From the NCBI GenBank assembly GCA_003212515.1, contig QCPL01000004.1:1-64000 (forward strand): a DNA stretch of 64,000 bases. Reading direction: 5' to 3'. The position numbers and the translations under genes were made by a program. This stretch comes from Prochlorococcus sp. AG-436-M02. GTDB taxonomy: Bacteria > Cyanobacteriota > Cyanobacteriia > PCC-6307 > Cyanobiaceae. Under the pieces are notes generated by a model. It searched no databases, was not told where the DNA came from, and was given only the letters and a program-made list of their open reading frames with translations. Shown here one piece after another: positions 8,399 to 19,807 of this stretch (within the stretch, counting starts at the first letter, position 1; the number at the start of each line of letters is the position of its first letter).

Positions 8399-9569
8399 CA
8401 GTTCCAATAAGATCAGTGCCTAACAATTCAGCCATAGCTTTCTGTTGAGGGGATGGTTTACCTAAATCTTGTCTTCGTGAATCTGTAATCAACCAATCAA
8501 GAGCTGCATCTTGCAAATCTAAATGGTCACCATTTTTATCAACACAATATCTTCCGAAGACTAGCTTCTCTAAAAGTTGTACACCAGGCCCAATACGTGA
8601 ATAGTCAAAGATTATAGAATTATCAATAGTCGCTCCCTCGCAAATATAACAACTTGGTCCAATCATAGAAGGTCCAACAATGATTGCGCCATCCTCAATA
8701 CAAGTCATTCCACCTACATAAACAGGTCCCTTAACATTAATCTTATCCCAATTAGCTGAAACATTTAATCCAGTAAATATTCCTGGCCTAACTTCCTTAC
8801 CAGGTATTTCAATTTGTCTTACTTCACCAAGTAGAACATTTCTAATTGCACTCCAATAATCTGGAACCTTGCCTATATCTACCCATTCAAAATCCATGGA
8901 AAGAGCAAAGAAAGGTGCTCCAACCTCAACCAATTTTGGGAAAAGATCCGCACCAATATCAAAAGGTTGATTAGAAGGGATATATTTAAAAATCTCTGGT
9001 TCAAATAAATATATTCCAGTATTAATGTTATTGCTAAGAGCAGAGTCTATGGATGGTTTTTCCTGAAAAGCTTTAACTCGATCATCTTCATCAGTAACTA
9101 CAACTCCATAGCTACTGACATTCTCCTTTGGAACAGTTTTTGTAATTAAGGTTGCCAATGCCCCTTTTTCTTTATGCCGTTTCACTGCTTCTGAAAGATC
9201 TAAATCAATTAGTGCATCTCCACATAAAACAACAAAAGTATCATCAAAAAACTTTTGGAAATCTTGTATTTTTTTTAATCCTCCTGCCGAACCTAACGCA
9301 TCGCCAACAAGCTCTCCATCTTCTATTCGTCCTTCAAAGCTATAAGCAATCTCTACTCCAAACCTTTGTCCATCTCTAAAATAATTCTCAATTTCTTCTG
9401 CTAAATGTGAAACATTCACCATAATTTCCTTAAAACCATGTTCCTTCAACAACTCCAACAGAAACTCCATAACAGGTTTCTGGAGAATTGGAATCATAGG
9501 CTTTGGAATGACATGCGTGATTGGCTGAACTCTAGTCCCTTTGCCAGCCGCAAGGATCATCGCCTTCAT
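8391..9569 (-). CDS. NDP-sugar pyrophosphorylase (mannose-1-phosphate guanylyltransferase-like)
   Basis: An N-terminal nucleotidyltransferase domain opens with MILAAGKGTRVQPITHVIPK, containing the GxGxRxxPxT..PKPM signature, and has VVLCGDALIDLDL for metal and nucleotide binding. The C-terminal part (about residues 260-350) has hexapeptide-like repeats (VKGPVYVGG, IEDGAIIVGPSMIGPS) of a left-handed beta-helix. It makes an activated sugar, GDP-mannose or dTDP/UDP-glucose, for cell-envelope polysaccharide; the base and sugar are not determinable here. I chose the ATG at 9569 (MKAMILAAG); an ATG at 9587 adds six residues. The C-terminus overlaps metF convergently by 8 bases. Confidence 0.88.
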   Translation of the reverse strand: MKAMILAAGKGTRVQPITHVIPKPMIPILQKPVMEFLLELLKEHGFKEIMVNVSHLAEEIENYFRDGQRFGVEIAYSFEGRIEDGELVGDALGSAGGLKKIQDFQKFFDDTFVVLCGDALIDLDLSEAVKRHKEKGALATLITKTVPKENVSSYGVVVTDEDDRVKAFQEKPSIDSALSNNINTGIYLFEPEIFKYIPSNQPFDIGADLFPKLVEVGAPFFALSMDFEWVDIGKVPDYWSAIRNVLLGEVRQIEIPGKEVRPGIFTGLNVSANWDKINVKGPVYVGGMTCIEDGAIIVGPSMIGPSCYICEGATIDNSIIFDYSRIGPGVQLLEKLVFGRYCVDKNGDHLDLQDAALDWLITDSRRQDLGKPSPQQKAMAELLGTDLIGTVN

Positions 9570-9630
9570 AGCCTTTTTAGGCTCCATTGAGTTATTAGGC
9601 GAAATAAATCAACGGTATATATACCACTTC

Positions 9631-10515
9631 TTATGCTACCGCCGGGGAAGAAGCTGTCACTTCCAAAGTATTTAAAGGTAATTGAGTTACAGTTCCAGGC
9701 TCAAGTATTCTCTTTAATCTCAATGGGGCATATAAAAAACCTTCTTGTATTAACTCAACTTTTCCTTGAGAAGCTAAAAATAGCAATGCCCAGAAAACAC
9801 CAACCCTATCCGTATCCAAATCACCTGAGGCTACATTATTCCAATGTTTTACTAATGAATCAAAATCGACCCAATTCAATGCTTCCTCCCAATTACTTAA
9901 AAATACTCCTAAAGCTGCAGTGGTCTCAGGAAGTTTTTCTCTATGTGCAAGAGAAGTGACTTGTTCAATAATCTGCTTGTCACTAAATCTTTTTTCCCTT
10001 CTTCGCCTGCGACTCTGCAATTCATCAGCCTCTATTGTTTGTGCAATGGACTCAAGTTGCTCTATCAACTCACCTAAGGAAACTGCCCTTTTGAATGGTG
10101 GAGGGGCCACAGGGCGTCGACGAAGAAGCCTCTCGGGGTTTCTAGGAAAATTCAGCCTTGGATCAAGCCACCCCTGTTCAGAAAAAGATGGCTCTAAATC
10201 ATCTGCAAAATCATCTTCTATAGGAAAAGTATCTGATTCAAGAACTTCTGCTTTTAAACCAACTAATACCGAAGCGGCAAGAAAAGCCTCACTACTCTCA
10301 GCTAAATCCTGCTCGAAAGTTCCCCCTAAGCCTGAAATGTTTCTCTTAGGAAATTCAATCCTATGTCTGAGCTGATCTAAAAAGCCATCTATCACAGGGA
10401 TAACATCTATATCCCAAGGGTCAATCTCTCCGTTCTGGGCGGCATCTTGCAATAAACGAATAGCAAGCCTTGCCCCAGAGCTAGATGTGTTTCTAATACC
10501 TTCTAAAGGAGGCAA
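9631..10515 (-). CDS. scpA: Segregation and condensation protein A
   Basis: Kleisin subunit that bridges the SMC heads in chromosome condensation. The N-terminal SMC-binding region reads RLAIRLLQDAAQNGEIDPWD, where IDPWDIDVI is characteristic, followed by helical segments and a C-terminal winged-helix-like part (RVGVFWALLFLASQGKVELI). 294 residues, typical of cyanobacterial ScpA. The start is a TTG at 10515; a TAA sits two codons before it in frame and no ATG lies before the conserved region, so TTG is forced. The partner scpB is not in the window. Confidence 0.88.
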   Translation of the reverse strand: MPPLEGIRNTSSSGARLAIRLLQDAAQNGEIDPWDIDVIPVIDGFLDQLRHRIEFPKRNISGLGGTFEQDLAESSEAFLAASVLVGLKAEVLESDTFPIEDDFADDLEPSFSEQGWLDPRLNFPRNPERLLRRRPVAPPPFKRAVSLGELIEQLESIAQTIEADELQSRRRRREKRFSDKQIIEQVTSLAHREKLPETTAALGVFLSNWEEALNWVDFDSLVKHWNNVASGDLDTDRVGVFWALLFLASQGKVELIQEGFLYAPLRLKRILEPGTVTQLPLNTLEVTASSPAVA

Positions 10516-10724
10516 AGATTAAAAGCTTCTTTAAGAAAGTTACCGATACTATGAGATGAATGCCATAAAAAGAAAAAAAAATATTCAAAGAAATTTTGAG
10601 CCAGATTAATTCTAATAATTTTGATCTAAGTAATCGAAATTCATATAATTAAGTCTAAAAAATGAAAGCAATTCTTATAGACGGTAAAACAAAATTAAAT
10701 TTTAGTAATTCAGAATATATTGAA

Positions 10725-12401
10725 TTAATAGCCAGAGGAGCTATAAATATTTAACTTTGGGGCTGATGAAGTAGATGGTAGAAAAGTCTTATCATAGTTT
10801 TTACTCTCAGATGTATTAACTATTCTTTCGACAGCTAGTTTATCTCTAGCAACAAGTCCATCTATAGAAGCGGTATAAGTTTCCGTCATAATTCTTGGGT
10901 ACAAGCCTATTCCAATAATGGGTACAAGAAGGCTAGCAATTATATAAATTTCTCTTGGCTCAGCATCAACAAGTTCTCTCTTCGCAAGAAGTTCAGTATT
11001 TTCTTTGCCAAAGAAGATTTCTCTCAACATAGAAAGTAAATAAATAGGTGTAAGAATGACTCCAATGGCAGCAAGCCCTGCTATCACAATTCGAAACGGA
11101 AGGGTATAAACCTCATCAGTAACCAAACCTGCAAAAACCATCAACTCTGACACAAAGCCACTCATTCCAGGAAGAGCTAACGAAGCTAATGAGCACACAG
11201 TCCAGAGGGCAAACATAATTCTCATTTTCTGGCCAACTCCGCCCATCTCATTTAATTGAAGAGTATGAGTGCGATCATAGGTTGCTCCAACTAAGAAGAA
11301 TAAGCTCGCACCAATTAATCCATGGCTAATCATCTGAAGCATTGCTCCGCTTGTTCCTAAAGAACTAAAGCTACCTATTCCAATCAAAACAAAACCCATA
11401 TGACTTATAGAGCTATAGGCAATTTTTCTTTTCAAATTCCTTTGAGCAAAAGAAGTAAGAGCTGCATAAATGATATTTACAACTCCCAAAACGATTAATA
11501 AAGGAGCAAATTGGGCATGAGCAGCTGGTAGCAATTGAGCATTAAATCTTAAAAGTGCATATCCACCCATCTTCAATAAAATTCCTGCTAAAAGCATATG
11601 AACAGGGGCAGTAGCTTCCCCATGTGCATCTGGCAACCAAGTGTGTAAAGGAACTATTGGTAGCTTTACACCAAAAGCAATAAGCAAACCTCCATAGCAA
11701 AGCAATTGAAAACCTGTACCAAAATTTTGATTTGCTAAGTGAGTAAATTCAAAATTTGGAGCACCTCCTCCAAAAAAGCCCATCGCCAAACCTGCAAGAA
11801 GAATAAAAAGAGAACTTCCTGCCGTATAAATTATGAATTTAGTCGCTGCATATTGTCTTTTTTTGCCTCCCCAAATTGCTAGAAGCAAATAAACAGGTAA
11901 TAATTCTAATTCCCAAGCTAGAAAAAATAAAAGCATATCTTGAACAGCAAAGACAGCTATTTGGCCTCCATCCATAGCCAAAATTAAGAAGAAAAATAAC
12001 TTGGGCTTAAAGCTCACAGGCCATGCTGCAAGAACCGCCAAAGCAGTAATAAAGCTTGTCAAAAGAATTAACGGCATCGAAAGGCCATCAGCACCCACAG
12101 ACCATGTGAGGCCTAGGTCTGGCAACCATTCAATCCGCTCAGATAGCTGCAGCCCTTCTTGAGATGGATCGTACCCTTTTAAATATGCTCCAACAGTTAT
12201 TAAAAAAGTAATTAAAGCTATTCCTAATGCATACCATCTAACTTGTTTACCTTCTCCTTCATCAGGGAAAAAAGGCACTAGGAGAGATCCTCCTATTGGA
12301 AAGAGAATGGAAAGCGTTAACCAAGGGAAATCCAATGAAATAGGGTCTGGAACCTGGCCAGGGATAATTGCACCCAATGAAACTGGAACAAAATCAAACA
12401 C
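10725..12401 (-). CDS. ndhD: NAD(P)H-quinone oxidoreductase chain 4 (NdhD)
   Basis: Antiporter-like proton-pumping membrane subunit of NDH-1 (NuoM/ND4 homologue). The 558 residues form about 14 membrane helices, including the conserved [20 protein letters not shown] (Glu on helix 5) and [20 protein letters not shown]. The family pattern [20 protein letters not shown] is intact. Pairing with ndhF just upstream (100 bases) indicates the respiratory NDH-1L-type NdhD1/NdhF1 module. Starts at a GTG (12401). The C-terminal tail of about 40 residues after the last helix is Ser-rich and poorly conserved. Confidence 0.95.
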   Translation of the reverse strand: MFDFVPVSLGAIIPGQVPDPISLDFPWLTLSILFPIGGSLLVPFFPDEGEGKQVRWYALGIALITFLITVGAYLKGYDPSQEGLQLSERIEWLPDLGLTWSVGADGLSMPLILLTSFITALAVLAAWPVSFKPKLFFFLILAMDGGQIAVFAVQDMLLFFLAWELELLPVYLLLAIWGGKKRQYAATKFIIYTAGSSLFILLAGLAMGFFGGGAPNFEFTHLANQNFGTGFQLLCYGGLLIAFGVKLPIVPLHTWLPDAHGEATAPVHMLLAGILLKMGGYALLRFNAQLLPAAHAQFAPLLIVLGVVNIIYAALTSFAQRNLKRKIAYSSISHMGFVLIGIGSFSSLGTSGAMLQMISHGLIGASLFFLVGATYDRTHTLQLNEMGGVGQKMRIMFALWTVCSLASLALPGMSGFVSELMVFAGLVTDEVYTLPFRIVIAGLAAIGVILTPIYLLSMLREIFFGKENTELLAKRELVDAEPREIYIIASLLVPIIGIGLYPRIMTETYTASIDGLVARDKLAVERIVNTSESKNYDKTFLPSTSSAPKLNIYSSSGY

Positions 12402-12501
12402 TGAATGATTTTCCCTACTCTTTTTGGAGTGTAGAAATACTTACAACAATCGCATCCAATCGATAGGGGATGACACACACAAACAAAAATATTCGCTCAG
12501 A

Positions 12502-14505
12502 TTAATTTCCTAGAACTCCGAACAGAGCAACCAAAGCAATTACACCTCCAAAAATAATTAATGCATAAAACTGAGCTCTACCAGTCTCAAAGTATTTCAA
12601 CCCTTCTCCACTTCCTAAAGTCAACAATCCAGTCAAATTAACAACACCATCAACTACCTTTGCATCGACCTCTAACACTTCGCGAGCTAATTTTCTACTT
12701 CCTCGAACAAATAATTTCTCATTAATCTCATCTAAATACCATTTCTTTGCGAAGAAGGTATTTATAGTAGGAAATTTTTTCACAACCATAGAATGTAAAT
12801 CTATTTTCTTTGAGTAATAAGCAAAATATGCTACCGAGATGCCTGCGCAAGAAATCAATACAGATGCAAAAGCTAATGGAAGAAAACCAGACCAAGTAAA
12901 TTCACTGGCCATTTTTGACGCTTCTTCCATGCTAAGCAATTTTGCAAAACTGCTATTCCAAGGAGCCCCTAGAAAGCCAATTAATATTGAAGGTACAGCT
13001 AGAACAATTAATGGAACAGTCATTGACCATGAAGACTCATGAATAGACCCTGAGCCATGAAAATCTTCCTCATCTTTTTCTTTTCCTGCTGAAGCTAATA
13101 AATTAATCTTAAGATCCTCATTGTGACCTCTAAATTCTCCTTCAAATGTCAGAAAGTAAAGCCTAAACATATAAAAAGCCGTCATCCCTGCAGTTAAAAA
13201 TCCAACAATCCAAAGAATTGGGAATGTATTGAAGGCTTGACCAAGTATTTCATCTTTACTCCAAAAGCCTGCAAGGGGTGGGATCCCACTAATAGCAACA
13301 CACCCAATCAAGAAGGTACTAGAAGTTATCGGCATTTTTTTCCTCAATCCACCCATTAATCTCATGTCTTGAGCTAATACAGGTTCATGGCCTACGACTT
13401 CTTCCATTGCATGAATTACAGAGCCTGAGCCCAAAAAGAGCATTGCTTTGAAAAAAGCATGGGTAACCAAATGGAACATGCCTGCTATAGGAGCTCCACA
13501 ACCCATGGCAAGCATCATGTAACCCAATTGAGAAACAGTGCTATAAGCCAAACCCTTTTTTAAATCCATTTGAGTAAGAGCGATAGAAGCTCCTAAAAAA
13601 CAAGTAATAGTCCCAAATATTGCGATCAAAAGATTAATTAAAGGAAACTGGCTATATAAAGGCTCGAGGCGAGCTACAAGGAACACACCCGCAGCAACCA
13701 TCGTTGCTGCATGAATAAGGGCAGATATAGGAGTCGGTCCCTCCATTGCGTCTGGCAACCAAACATGCAAAGGGAATTGAGCAGACTTTGCCATAGGGCC
13801 TAAAAAAACTAAAAAGCAAAGTCCTAAAGCTGCCCATTCAGGAACACTACCCAACGAAATGGCATCAGAAAGACCTATTGCAATTCCTCTAAAATCAAAA
13901 GTTCCTGTCGCCCAAAACAAACCAAGTATTCCAAGTAACAGTCCAAAGTCGCCAACTCTATTAACCACAAAAGCCTTTTGAGCCGCATGGGCAGCTCCAT
14001 CTCTGTCATACCAAAAACCAACAAGTAAATATGAACACATCCCAACTAATTCCCAGAAAACATATATTTCCAACAAGTTTGGGCTAATTATTAGCCCGAG
14101 CATAGAACTGCTAAACAAGGCTAAATAAGTAAAAAACCTTACATAACCTTTGTCATGAGACATATATCCATGGGAATAAACCATCACCAAAAGTGCAATG
14201 GTCGTAACCAAAGCAAGCATTACTGCACCTAAGGAATCGACTACATAACCCATTGGCAAAGTGAAATCTCCTGCACTTGCCCACACAAATAGATGTTCAA
14301 CAGTATGAGGATTAAAAATCTGTTCAAAAAGAACCGCAAAGCTTAAGACTGCAGATGCACCAACACAAGTGAGCAATACTATTGCCACCGGTTTCTTTAA
14401 ACGATTAATACGTTGGTTAAAACCAATTAAGCCCAAACCTGATGCAATTGCACCAAAAAGAGGAAGTAATGGTATTAACCAAGCAATTTCAGCTGGCGAT
14501 AACAT
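12502..14505 (-). CDS. ndhF: NAD(P)H-quinone oxidoreductase subunit 5 (NdhF)
   Basis: Largest antiporter-like subunit of NDH-1 (NuoL/ND5 homologue), 667 residues with about 16 membrane segments and the lateral helix region at the C-terminus. Landmarks are YVFWELVGMCSYLLVGFWYD, AQFPLHVWLPDAMEGPTPIS and KKGLAYSTVSQLGYMMLAMG. Starts at an ATG (14505), 34 bases after the end of the NnrU-like gene on the same strand. It probably forms one transcript with ndhD; together with ndhA, I, G, E, M and O it supplies much of the NDH-1 complex in this window. Confidence 0.96.
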   Translation of the reverse strand: MLSPAEIAWLIPLLPLFGAIASGLGLIGFNQRINRLKKPVAIVLLTCVGASAVLSFAVLFEQIFNPHTVEHLFVWASAGDFTLPMGYVVDSLGAVMLALVTTIALLVMVYSHGYMSHDKGYVRFFTYLALFSSSMLGLIISPNLLEIYVFWELVGMCSYLLVGFWYDRDGAAHAAQKAFVVNRVGDFGLLLGILGLFWATGTFDFRGIAIGLSDAISLGSVPEWAALGLCFLVFLGPMAKSAQFPLHVWLPDAMEGPTPISALIHAATMVAAGVFLVARLEPLYSQFPLINLLIAIFGTITCFLGASIALTQMDLKKGLAYSTVSQLGYMMLAMGCGAPIAGMFHLVTHAFFKAMLFLGSGSVIHAMEEVVGHEPVLAQDMRLMGGLRKKMPITSSTFLIGCVAISGIPPLAGFWSKDEILGQAFNTFPILWIVGFLTAGMTAFYMFRLYFLTFEGEFRGHNEDLKINLLASAGKEKDEEDFHGSGSIHESSWSMTVPLIVLAVPSILIGFLGAPWNSSFAKLLSMEEASKMASEFTWSGFLPLAFASVLISCAGISVAYFAYYSKKIDLHSMVVKKFPTINTFFAKKWYLDEINEKLFVRGSRKLAREVLEVDAKVVDGVVNLTGLLTLGSGEGLKYFETGRAQFYALIIFGGVIALVALFGVLGN

Positions 14506-14539
14506 TCTGTATTGTCATACCCTTGTGAGTGTAGGCATT

Positions 14540-15277
14540 TCACGCTAAGAGTTCAGTTAACTTGGAAGATAAAAACAATTCCGTTCCAGCTGAAATAAAG
14601 CGATGAGACCACCAAAACGCAGCTACTGCAATGCATATACCTAACTGAGAGGGACGAAAAAATTCTTTCCATTGCAATTTTTGTCGACCATCTAAAACAG
14701 CAACAAAAGGAATTACTGACGTATTTTTTTTAAGTTCATCAAATTGCTCACCAAATCTTGCCTTTAACCGTCTATCTCCATGCCATACAGCAAATAAATG
14801 ATGAGCTATTAATCCAGCTGAAGTTACCAAAATAAAACTACTTCCAATCCAGAGAGCATGAGAAAAACACCAAAGAATTTGTCCTATAGCTTGTGGATGT
14901 CTGCTGACACGAATTATTCCTTGAGCATATAATCTAACTTCAGGCCTAGCTAAAGCAGGAATTTCCAAAAGATTGTAGGTAGCGGGATATAAAAATAAAA
15001 AGCTAATTGCTGTCGTGATCCAAACAAATGTAATCATTCCAGGAGTACCCTGCAAATTCCACAGCCGAGCTCCATCGTAACGATGAGAAATGAAATATAA
15101 AATCAAAATAGATGCCATTGGGATACTGGCAAAAGCAAAGATTAATCTCCAAAGCCTTGCTCCAAGAAGGGATTCTGCTCGAATCCTTAATGCAGCGCCA
15201 CCACTATGGATTACTGCAAAAGCAAGTAAAAGTCCAAGCATTACAAAGCTGCTGTGATGAATATTTTCTTGAAACAT
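14540..15277 (-). CDS. NnrU family membrane protein, candidate 15-cis-zeta-carotene isomerase (Z-ISO)
   Basis: A 245-residue protein with about six membrane helices and the NnrU family pattern: FAVIHSGGAALR near residue 20, RVSRHPQAIGQILWCFSHAL near 124-143 and LIAHHLFAVWHGDRRLKARF near 157-176. Plant Z-ISO, a heme-b protein that isomerises the 15-cis bond of zeta-carotene between the Pds and Zds steps, belongs to this family, and the conserved His residues seen here are candidate heme ligands. The window also holds psy, pds and zds, which supports but does not prove the role. Sits upstream of ndhF on the same strand and divergent from rbcR. Confidence 0.75.
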   Translation of the reverse strand: MFQENIHHSSFVMLGLLLAFAVIHSGGAALRIRAESLLGARLWRLIFAFASIPMASILILYFISHRYDGARLWNLQGTPGMITFVWITTAISFLFLYPATYNLLEIPALARPEVRLYAQGIIRVSRHPQAIGQILWCFSHALWIGSSFILVTSAGLIAHHLFAVWHGDRRLKARFGEQFDELKKNTSVIPFVAVLDGRQKLQWKEFFRPSQLGICIAVAAFWWSHRFISAGTELFLSSKLTELLA

Positions 15278-15373
15278 TTGTGGCAGAAGTCTTATCTAAA
15301 GATTTTTCGATTCAGAGAGACTTAGAGTCCCCAAGTATAAGTCTGTATCTTTGCTGCAAATTTGGCAGCCGCT

Positions 15374-16354
15374 ATGGCCGAACTGCCCTTCACCCTAGAT
15401 CAATTACGCATCCTCAAGGCAATTGTCCAAGAGGGTAGTTTTAAGAAGGCTGCCCAAAGTCTTTATATAACCCAGCCCGCTGTAAGCCTTCAAATTCAAA
15501 ATCTTGAAAAACAATTAGAACTAACAATCTTTGATAGAGGAGGCAGAAAAGCTCAACTAACTGAGGGAGGGAAACTCTTACTTAAATACTGTGAAAGAAT
15601 ACTTAACCAATGTGATGAAGCCTGCGGCGCTATTGAAGATTTACATAATTTAAAAGGAGGTTCATTAGTTATTGGGGCAAGCCAAACAACAGGAACATAT
15701 CTCATGCCACGCATGATTGGTCTATTTCGCCAAAAATTCCCTGATGTATCGGTTCAATTACAAGTTCATAGCACTCGCAGAACTGGTTGGAGTGTTGCAA
15801 ATGGACAAATTGACCTAGCAATTATTGGGGGTGAATTACCACCCGAGCTAAATGAAATATTGCAAGTAATTCCTTATGCAACTGATGAATTAGCTCTAAT
15901 TCTTTCGCAGAAACATCCCTTAGCAAGGCTTAAGGAATTGAAAAAAGAAGATTTATACAGACTGAACTTTGTAAGTCTTGATGCTCAATCAACCACACGA
16001 AAAGTGGTTGATCAATTACTCAAAACTTCAGGGTTAGATATTCAAAGGCTTCGCATAGAAATGGAACTAAATTCTTTAGAGGCAATAAAAAATGCTGTCC
16101 AATCAGGCCTTGGCGCAGCTTTTTTACCAGTAGTTTCTATTGAAAGAGAACTTCTAGCTGGAACAGTTCATAAGCCAATAATTGCTGACCTAGAAGTCAA
16201 AAGAGAACTTAAGCTAATCAACAATCCTATTCGCTATACCTCCCGCGCAGCAGAAGCTTTTTCAAAGGAAATTCTACCAATCTTTGCTAGTGCAGATAGT
16301 CCTGTTAATCAACTAAAAAAAGACACAATCAATGCAAATTTTAAAACTGAATAG
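15374..16354 (+). CDS. rbcR: LysR-family regulator RbcR (Rubisco operon regulator, Ycf30)
   Basis: CO2-responsive activator or repressor of Rubisco and carbon-concentrating genes; the family also includes NdhR/CcmR. The N-terminal winged helix ([20 protein letters not shown], then [20 protein letters not shown]) is followed by a periplasmic-binding-like effector domain with [20 protein letters not shown] and [20 protein letters not shown]. Closest in character to RbcR/Ycf30 of cyanobacteria and red plastids. I chose the ATG at 15374; a TTG at 15362 in frame adds four residues. The 3' end overlaps the convergent DUF3172 gene by 14 bases. Divergent from the NnrU-like gene, as LysR regulators often sit. 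Confidence 0.88.
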   Translation: MAELPFTLDQLRILKAIVQEGSFKKAAQSLYITQPAVSLQIQNLEKQLELTIFDRGGRKAQLTEGGKLLLKYCERILNQCDEACGAIEDLHNLKGGSLVIGASQTTGTYLMPRMIGLFRQKFPDVSVQLQVHSTRRTGWSVANGQIDLAIIGGELPPELNEILQVIPYATDELALILSQKHPLARLKELKKEDLYRLNFVSLDAQSTTRKVVDQLLKTSGLDIQRLRIEMELNSLEAIKNAVQSGLGAAFLPVVSIERELLAGTVHKPIIADLEVKRELKLINNPIRYTSRAAEAFSKEILPIFASADSPVNQLKKDTINANFKTE

Positions 16355-16979
16355 CCTCCTGATTAACTCTTATTCCCTCTTCTTCAACGCCTTTAATAAT
16401 AAACTTATTGTCATTTACATCAGCTTGGTAAACACATCTTACAATTGGGTTATCTCTAATGGAGCCAATGTAAGCAAAGGTATTCATCCTTTGCTTACAT
16501 TCTCTAACATCTTCATTAGTAATTGCTCCTTGCTTCTGCAAAAGCGACCAATTCTCTCTTCTAATAACACATCCAGGCTGTAGAGCTGGTTGCGTGACAA
16601 AGCTAGTAGAAGGGTTGAGTGTTGTATACATTTCAATATCTATAACAAAAGCACTAGCTCCCCATTGTCTGCAAAATTCTGGATCTGGTACTGCCATATC
16701 TAATTGCTGTTGACTTGCAATATTGCCAGAGCCTCCTTGAGAAGTACTTGTAATAGCACTTCCAATTCCAACTCCCAATACAAGAACTCCTGCAAGCACA
16801 GCGATTGTGCCTGTATTCATATTCATCCCCTTACCATCTCGACCTGAGGTATTTCGAGATCCTGGTCCATATGAACTGCCTAAAGAACGATTTTGAAAAC
16901 GATCTCTAGTATTTCCAAATTGAGAATTTGTATCTCTAGATGACGGCCGTTGAGAAGACCTGTAAGGAGGACGATTCAC
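16341..16979 (-). CDS. DUF3172 family protein with one membrane anchor
   Basis: 212 residues. The first 50 are Arg, Ser, Asn and Gly-rich and look disordered; one transmembrane helix follows at about 56-78 ([20 protein letters not shown]). The rest is a soluble domain with four cysteines ([36 protein letters not shown]) that may form disulphides if extracytoplasmic. This matches cyanobacterial DUF3172, function unknown. The GTG start overlaps the ndhM stop in a GTGA, so it is translationally coupled to ndhM; a role linked to NDH-1 or thylakoids is only a guess from this position. Confidence 0.75.
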   Translation of the reverse strand: MNRPPYRSSQRPSSRDTNSQFGNTRDRFQNRSLGSSYGPGSRNTSGRDGKGMNMNTGTIAVLAGVLVLGVGIGSAITSTSQGGSGNIASQQQLDMAVPDPEFCRQWGASAFVIDIEMYTTLNPSTSFVTQPALQPGCVIRRENWSLLQKQGAITNEDVRECKQRMNTFAYIGSIRDNPIVRCVYQADVNDNKFIIKGVEEEGIRVNQEAIQF

Positions 16980-17323
16980 AACAACTCCGGTGTTCTAGGA
17001 AGTCCCATAGAGTAATTAAGTACTCTCGAATCTGGGTTATAACTGATTTCACCTGCTTGGAGCATTTGACGAATATCAGACTCAAGTGCAGAACCAATTT
17101 TTCTCAACGTGTAATCACTTAATTCTTTACCTGCTTGAGAATCAACTAACTCACGGAACCTATTCTGTATTTTCTTAATTGAGTCCGCTTCCCAAATAAA
17201 TTCATTATCAGGATCTAAATCAAGCGTTAAGTGATCTTCATCCTCAAATAAATTCGAATTTTCTTCTATTGCTGCAAAAATGCGTATATGCCGGGTTGTA
17301 GATTTTAAGAGGGCATTTGTCAT
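16976..17323 (-). CDS. ndhM: NAD(P)H-quinone oxidoreductase subunit M (NdhM)
   Basis: Oxygenic-photosynthesis-specific hydrophilic NDH-1 subunit of the peripheral arm, absent from bacterial complex I. The 115-residue protein shows the family core: [14 protein letters not shown] near the start, [18 protein letters not shown] in the middle, and [20 protein letters not shown] at the C-terminus. Starts at the ATG at 17323; some homologues start at the following Leu-Leu-Lys. Upstream of and overlapping the DUF3172 gene, and divergent from phytoene desaturase across about 100 bases. Confidence 0.93.
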   Translation of the reverse strand: MTNALLKSTTRHIRIFAAIEENSNLFEDEDHLTLDLDPDNEFIWEADSIKKIQNRFRELVDSQAGKELSDYTLRKIGSALESDIRQMLQAGEISYNPDSRVLNYSMGLPRTPELL

Positions 17324-17415
17324 AAAAAACCGCCAATAAAAAGAAATTGAAAATAAATAATTGAATATATAGAAATTTTAGGCCCCTTTTATCTCTACAG
17401 TTGCAATCAATCTAA

Positions 17416-18846
<1,431 letters not shown>

Positions 18847-18871
18847 ACTTGAATCCTGAGAAAAAATTATA

Positions 18872-19783
18872 ATGAATCCCTTAAATTTAGTAAATCTAGA
18901 TAATGCCTACGAAATTTGTAGAAAAGAAACTGCTCAGTGGGCAAAAACATTCTATTTAGGAACACTTCTTCTTCCACCGATTAAAAGAAAAGCAATTTGG
19001 GCAATATATGTATGGTGCAGAAGAACAGATGAACTAATGGATAGTGAAGAAGCTCAAAAACGTTCGAAATCAGAATTAGCGGACAGACTCAACGACTGGG
19101 AAATACGAACAGAAGAAATTTTCAAAGGGAATGTTCACGATGAATTAGATCATGTAATGGCAGATACAATAGAAAACTTTCCTCAATCAATTCAGCCATA
19201 TCTAGACATGATTGAAGGGCAACGAATGGATCTAGAAAAGACTAGATACAAAACATTTAAAGAGCTTGAACTTTATTGCTACAGGGTTGCAGGGACTGTA
19301 GGCCTTATGACCCAAAACGTTATGGGTATAGATCCTGCATATACAAGTGCTCCGTGGAGTGAATGTCCTGACCCCTCCAAAGCAGCCATTGCACTTGGGA
19401 TAGCCAACCAACTCACTAATATCCTTCGAGACGTAGGCGAAGATCGATCAAGAGGTCGAATTTATTTGCCTCAGGAAGATCTTCAAAAATTTGGATATTC
19501 CGAAGAAGATCTAATTGAAGGCAAAATTAATACTGAATGGAAAAGACTTATGGCATTTGAGTTAAAAAGAGCAAGAGAATGGTTTTCAGTTTCAGAAGAA
19601 GGGGTTAGATGGCTTTCTGCAGATGCTCGATGGCCAGTATGGACATCTCTAAGATTGTATAGAGGAATTCTTAACTCAATAGAAAGACTTGATTATGATG
19701 TTTTCAATAATAGAGCTTATGTAAGTAAATTTATGAAAATAATAGAACTTCCAATTAGCTATGTAATTGCTCAAACAAAATAG
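18872..19783 (+). CDS. crtB: Phytoene synthase
   Basis: Condenses two geranylgeranyl diphosphates head to head into 15-cis-phytoene. Both aspartate-rich motifs are present: RRTDELMDSEEA near residue 50 and NQLTNILRDVGEDRSRGRIY near 180-199, with the trans-isoprenyl synthase helix pattern throughout. 303 residues, typical. Directly downstream of pds and probably cotranscribed. Converges on the RRM gene with 24 bases between stops and no evident terminator hairpin. Confidence 0.96.
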   Translation: MNPLNLVNLDNAYEICRKETAQWAKTFYLGTLLLPPIKRKAIWAIYVWCRRTDELMDSEEAQKRSKSELADRLNDWEIRTEEIFKGNVHDELDHVMADTIENFPQSIQPYLDMIEGQRMDLEKTRYKTFKELELYCYRVAGTVGLMTQNVMGIDPAYTSAPWSECPDPSKAAIALGIANQLTNILRDVGEDRSRGRIYLPQEDLQKFGYSEEDLIEGKINTEWKRLMAFELKRAREWFSVSEEGVRWLSADARWPVWTSLRLYRGILNSIERLDYDVFNNRAYVSKFMKIIELPISYVIAQTK

Positions 19784-19807
19784 AGAAATAACAATTCAAA
19801 CAATTAT

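Noticed and set aside
9920-10375. A 151-codon open frame on the plus strand inside scpA
   Set aside because: It is antisense to a well-supported gene, has a Ser/Arg/Cys composition typical of shadow frames and no recognisable motif.
15112-15438. A 108-codon open frame crossing the start of rbcR
   Set aside because: It overlaps two well-supported genes (NnrU-like and rbcR) and matches nothing.
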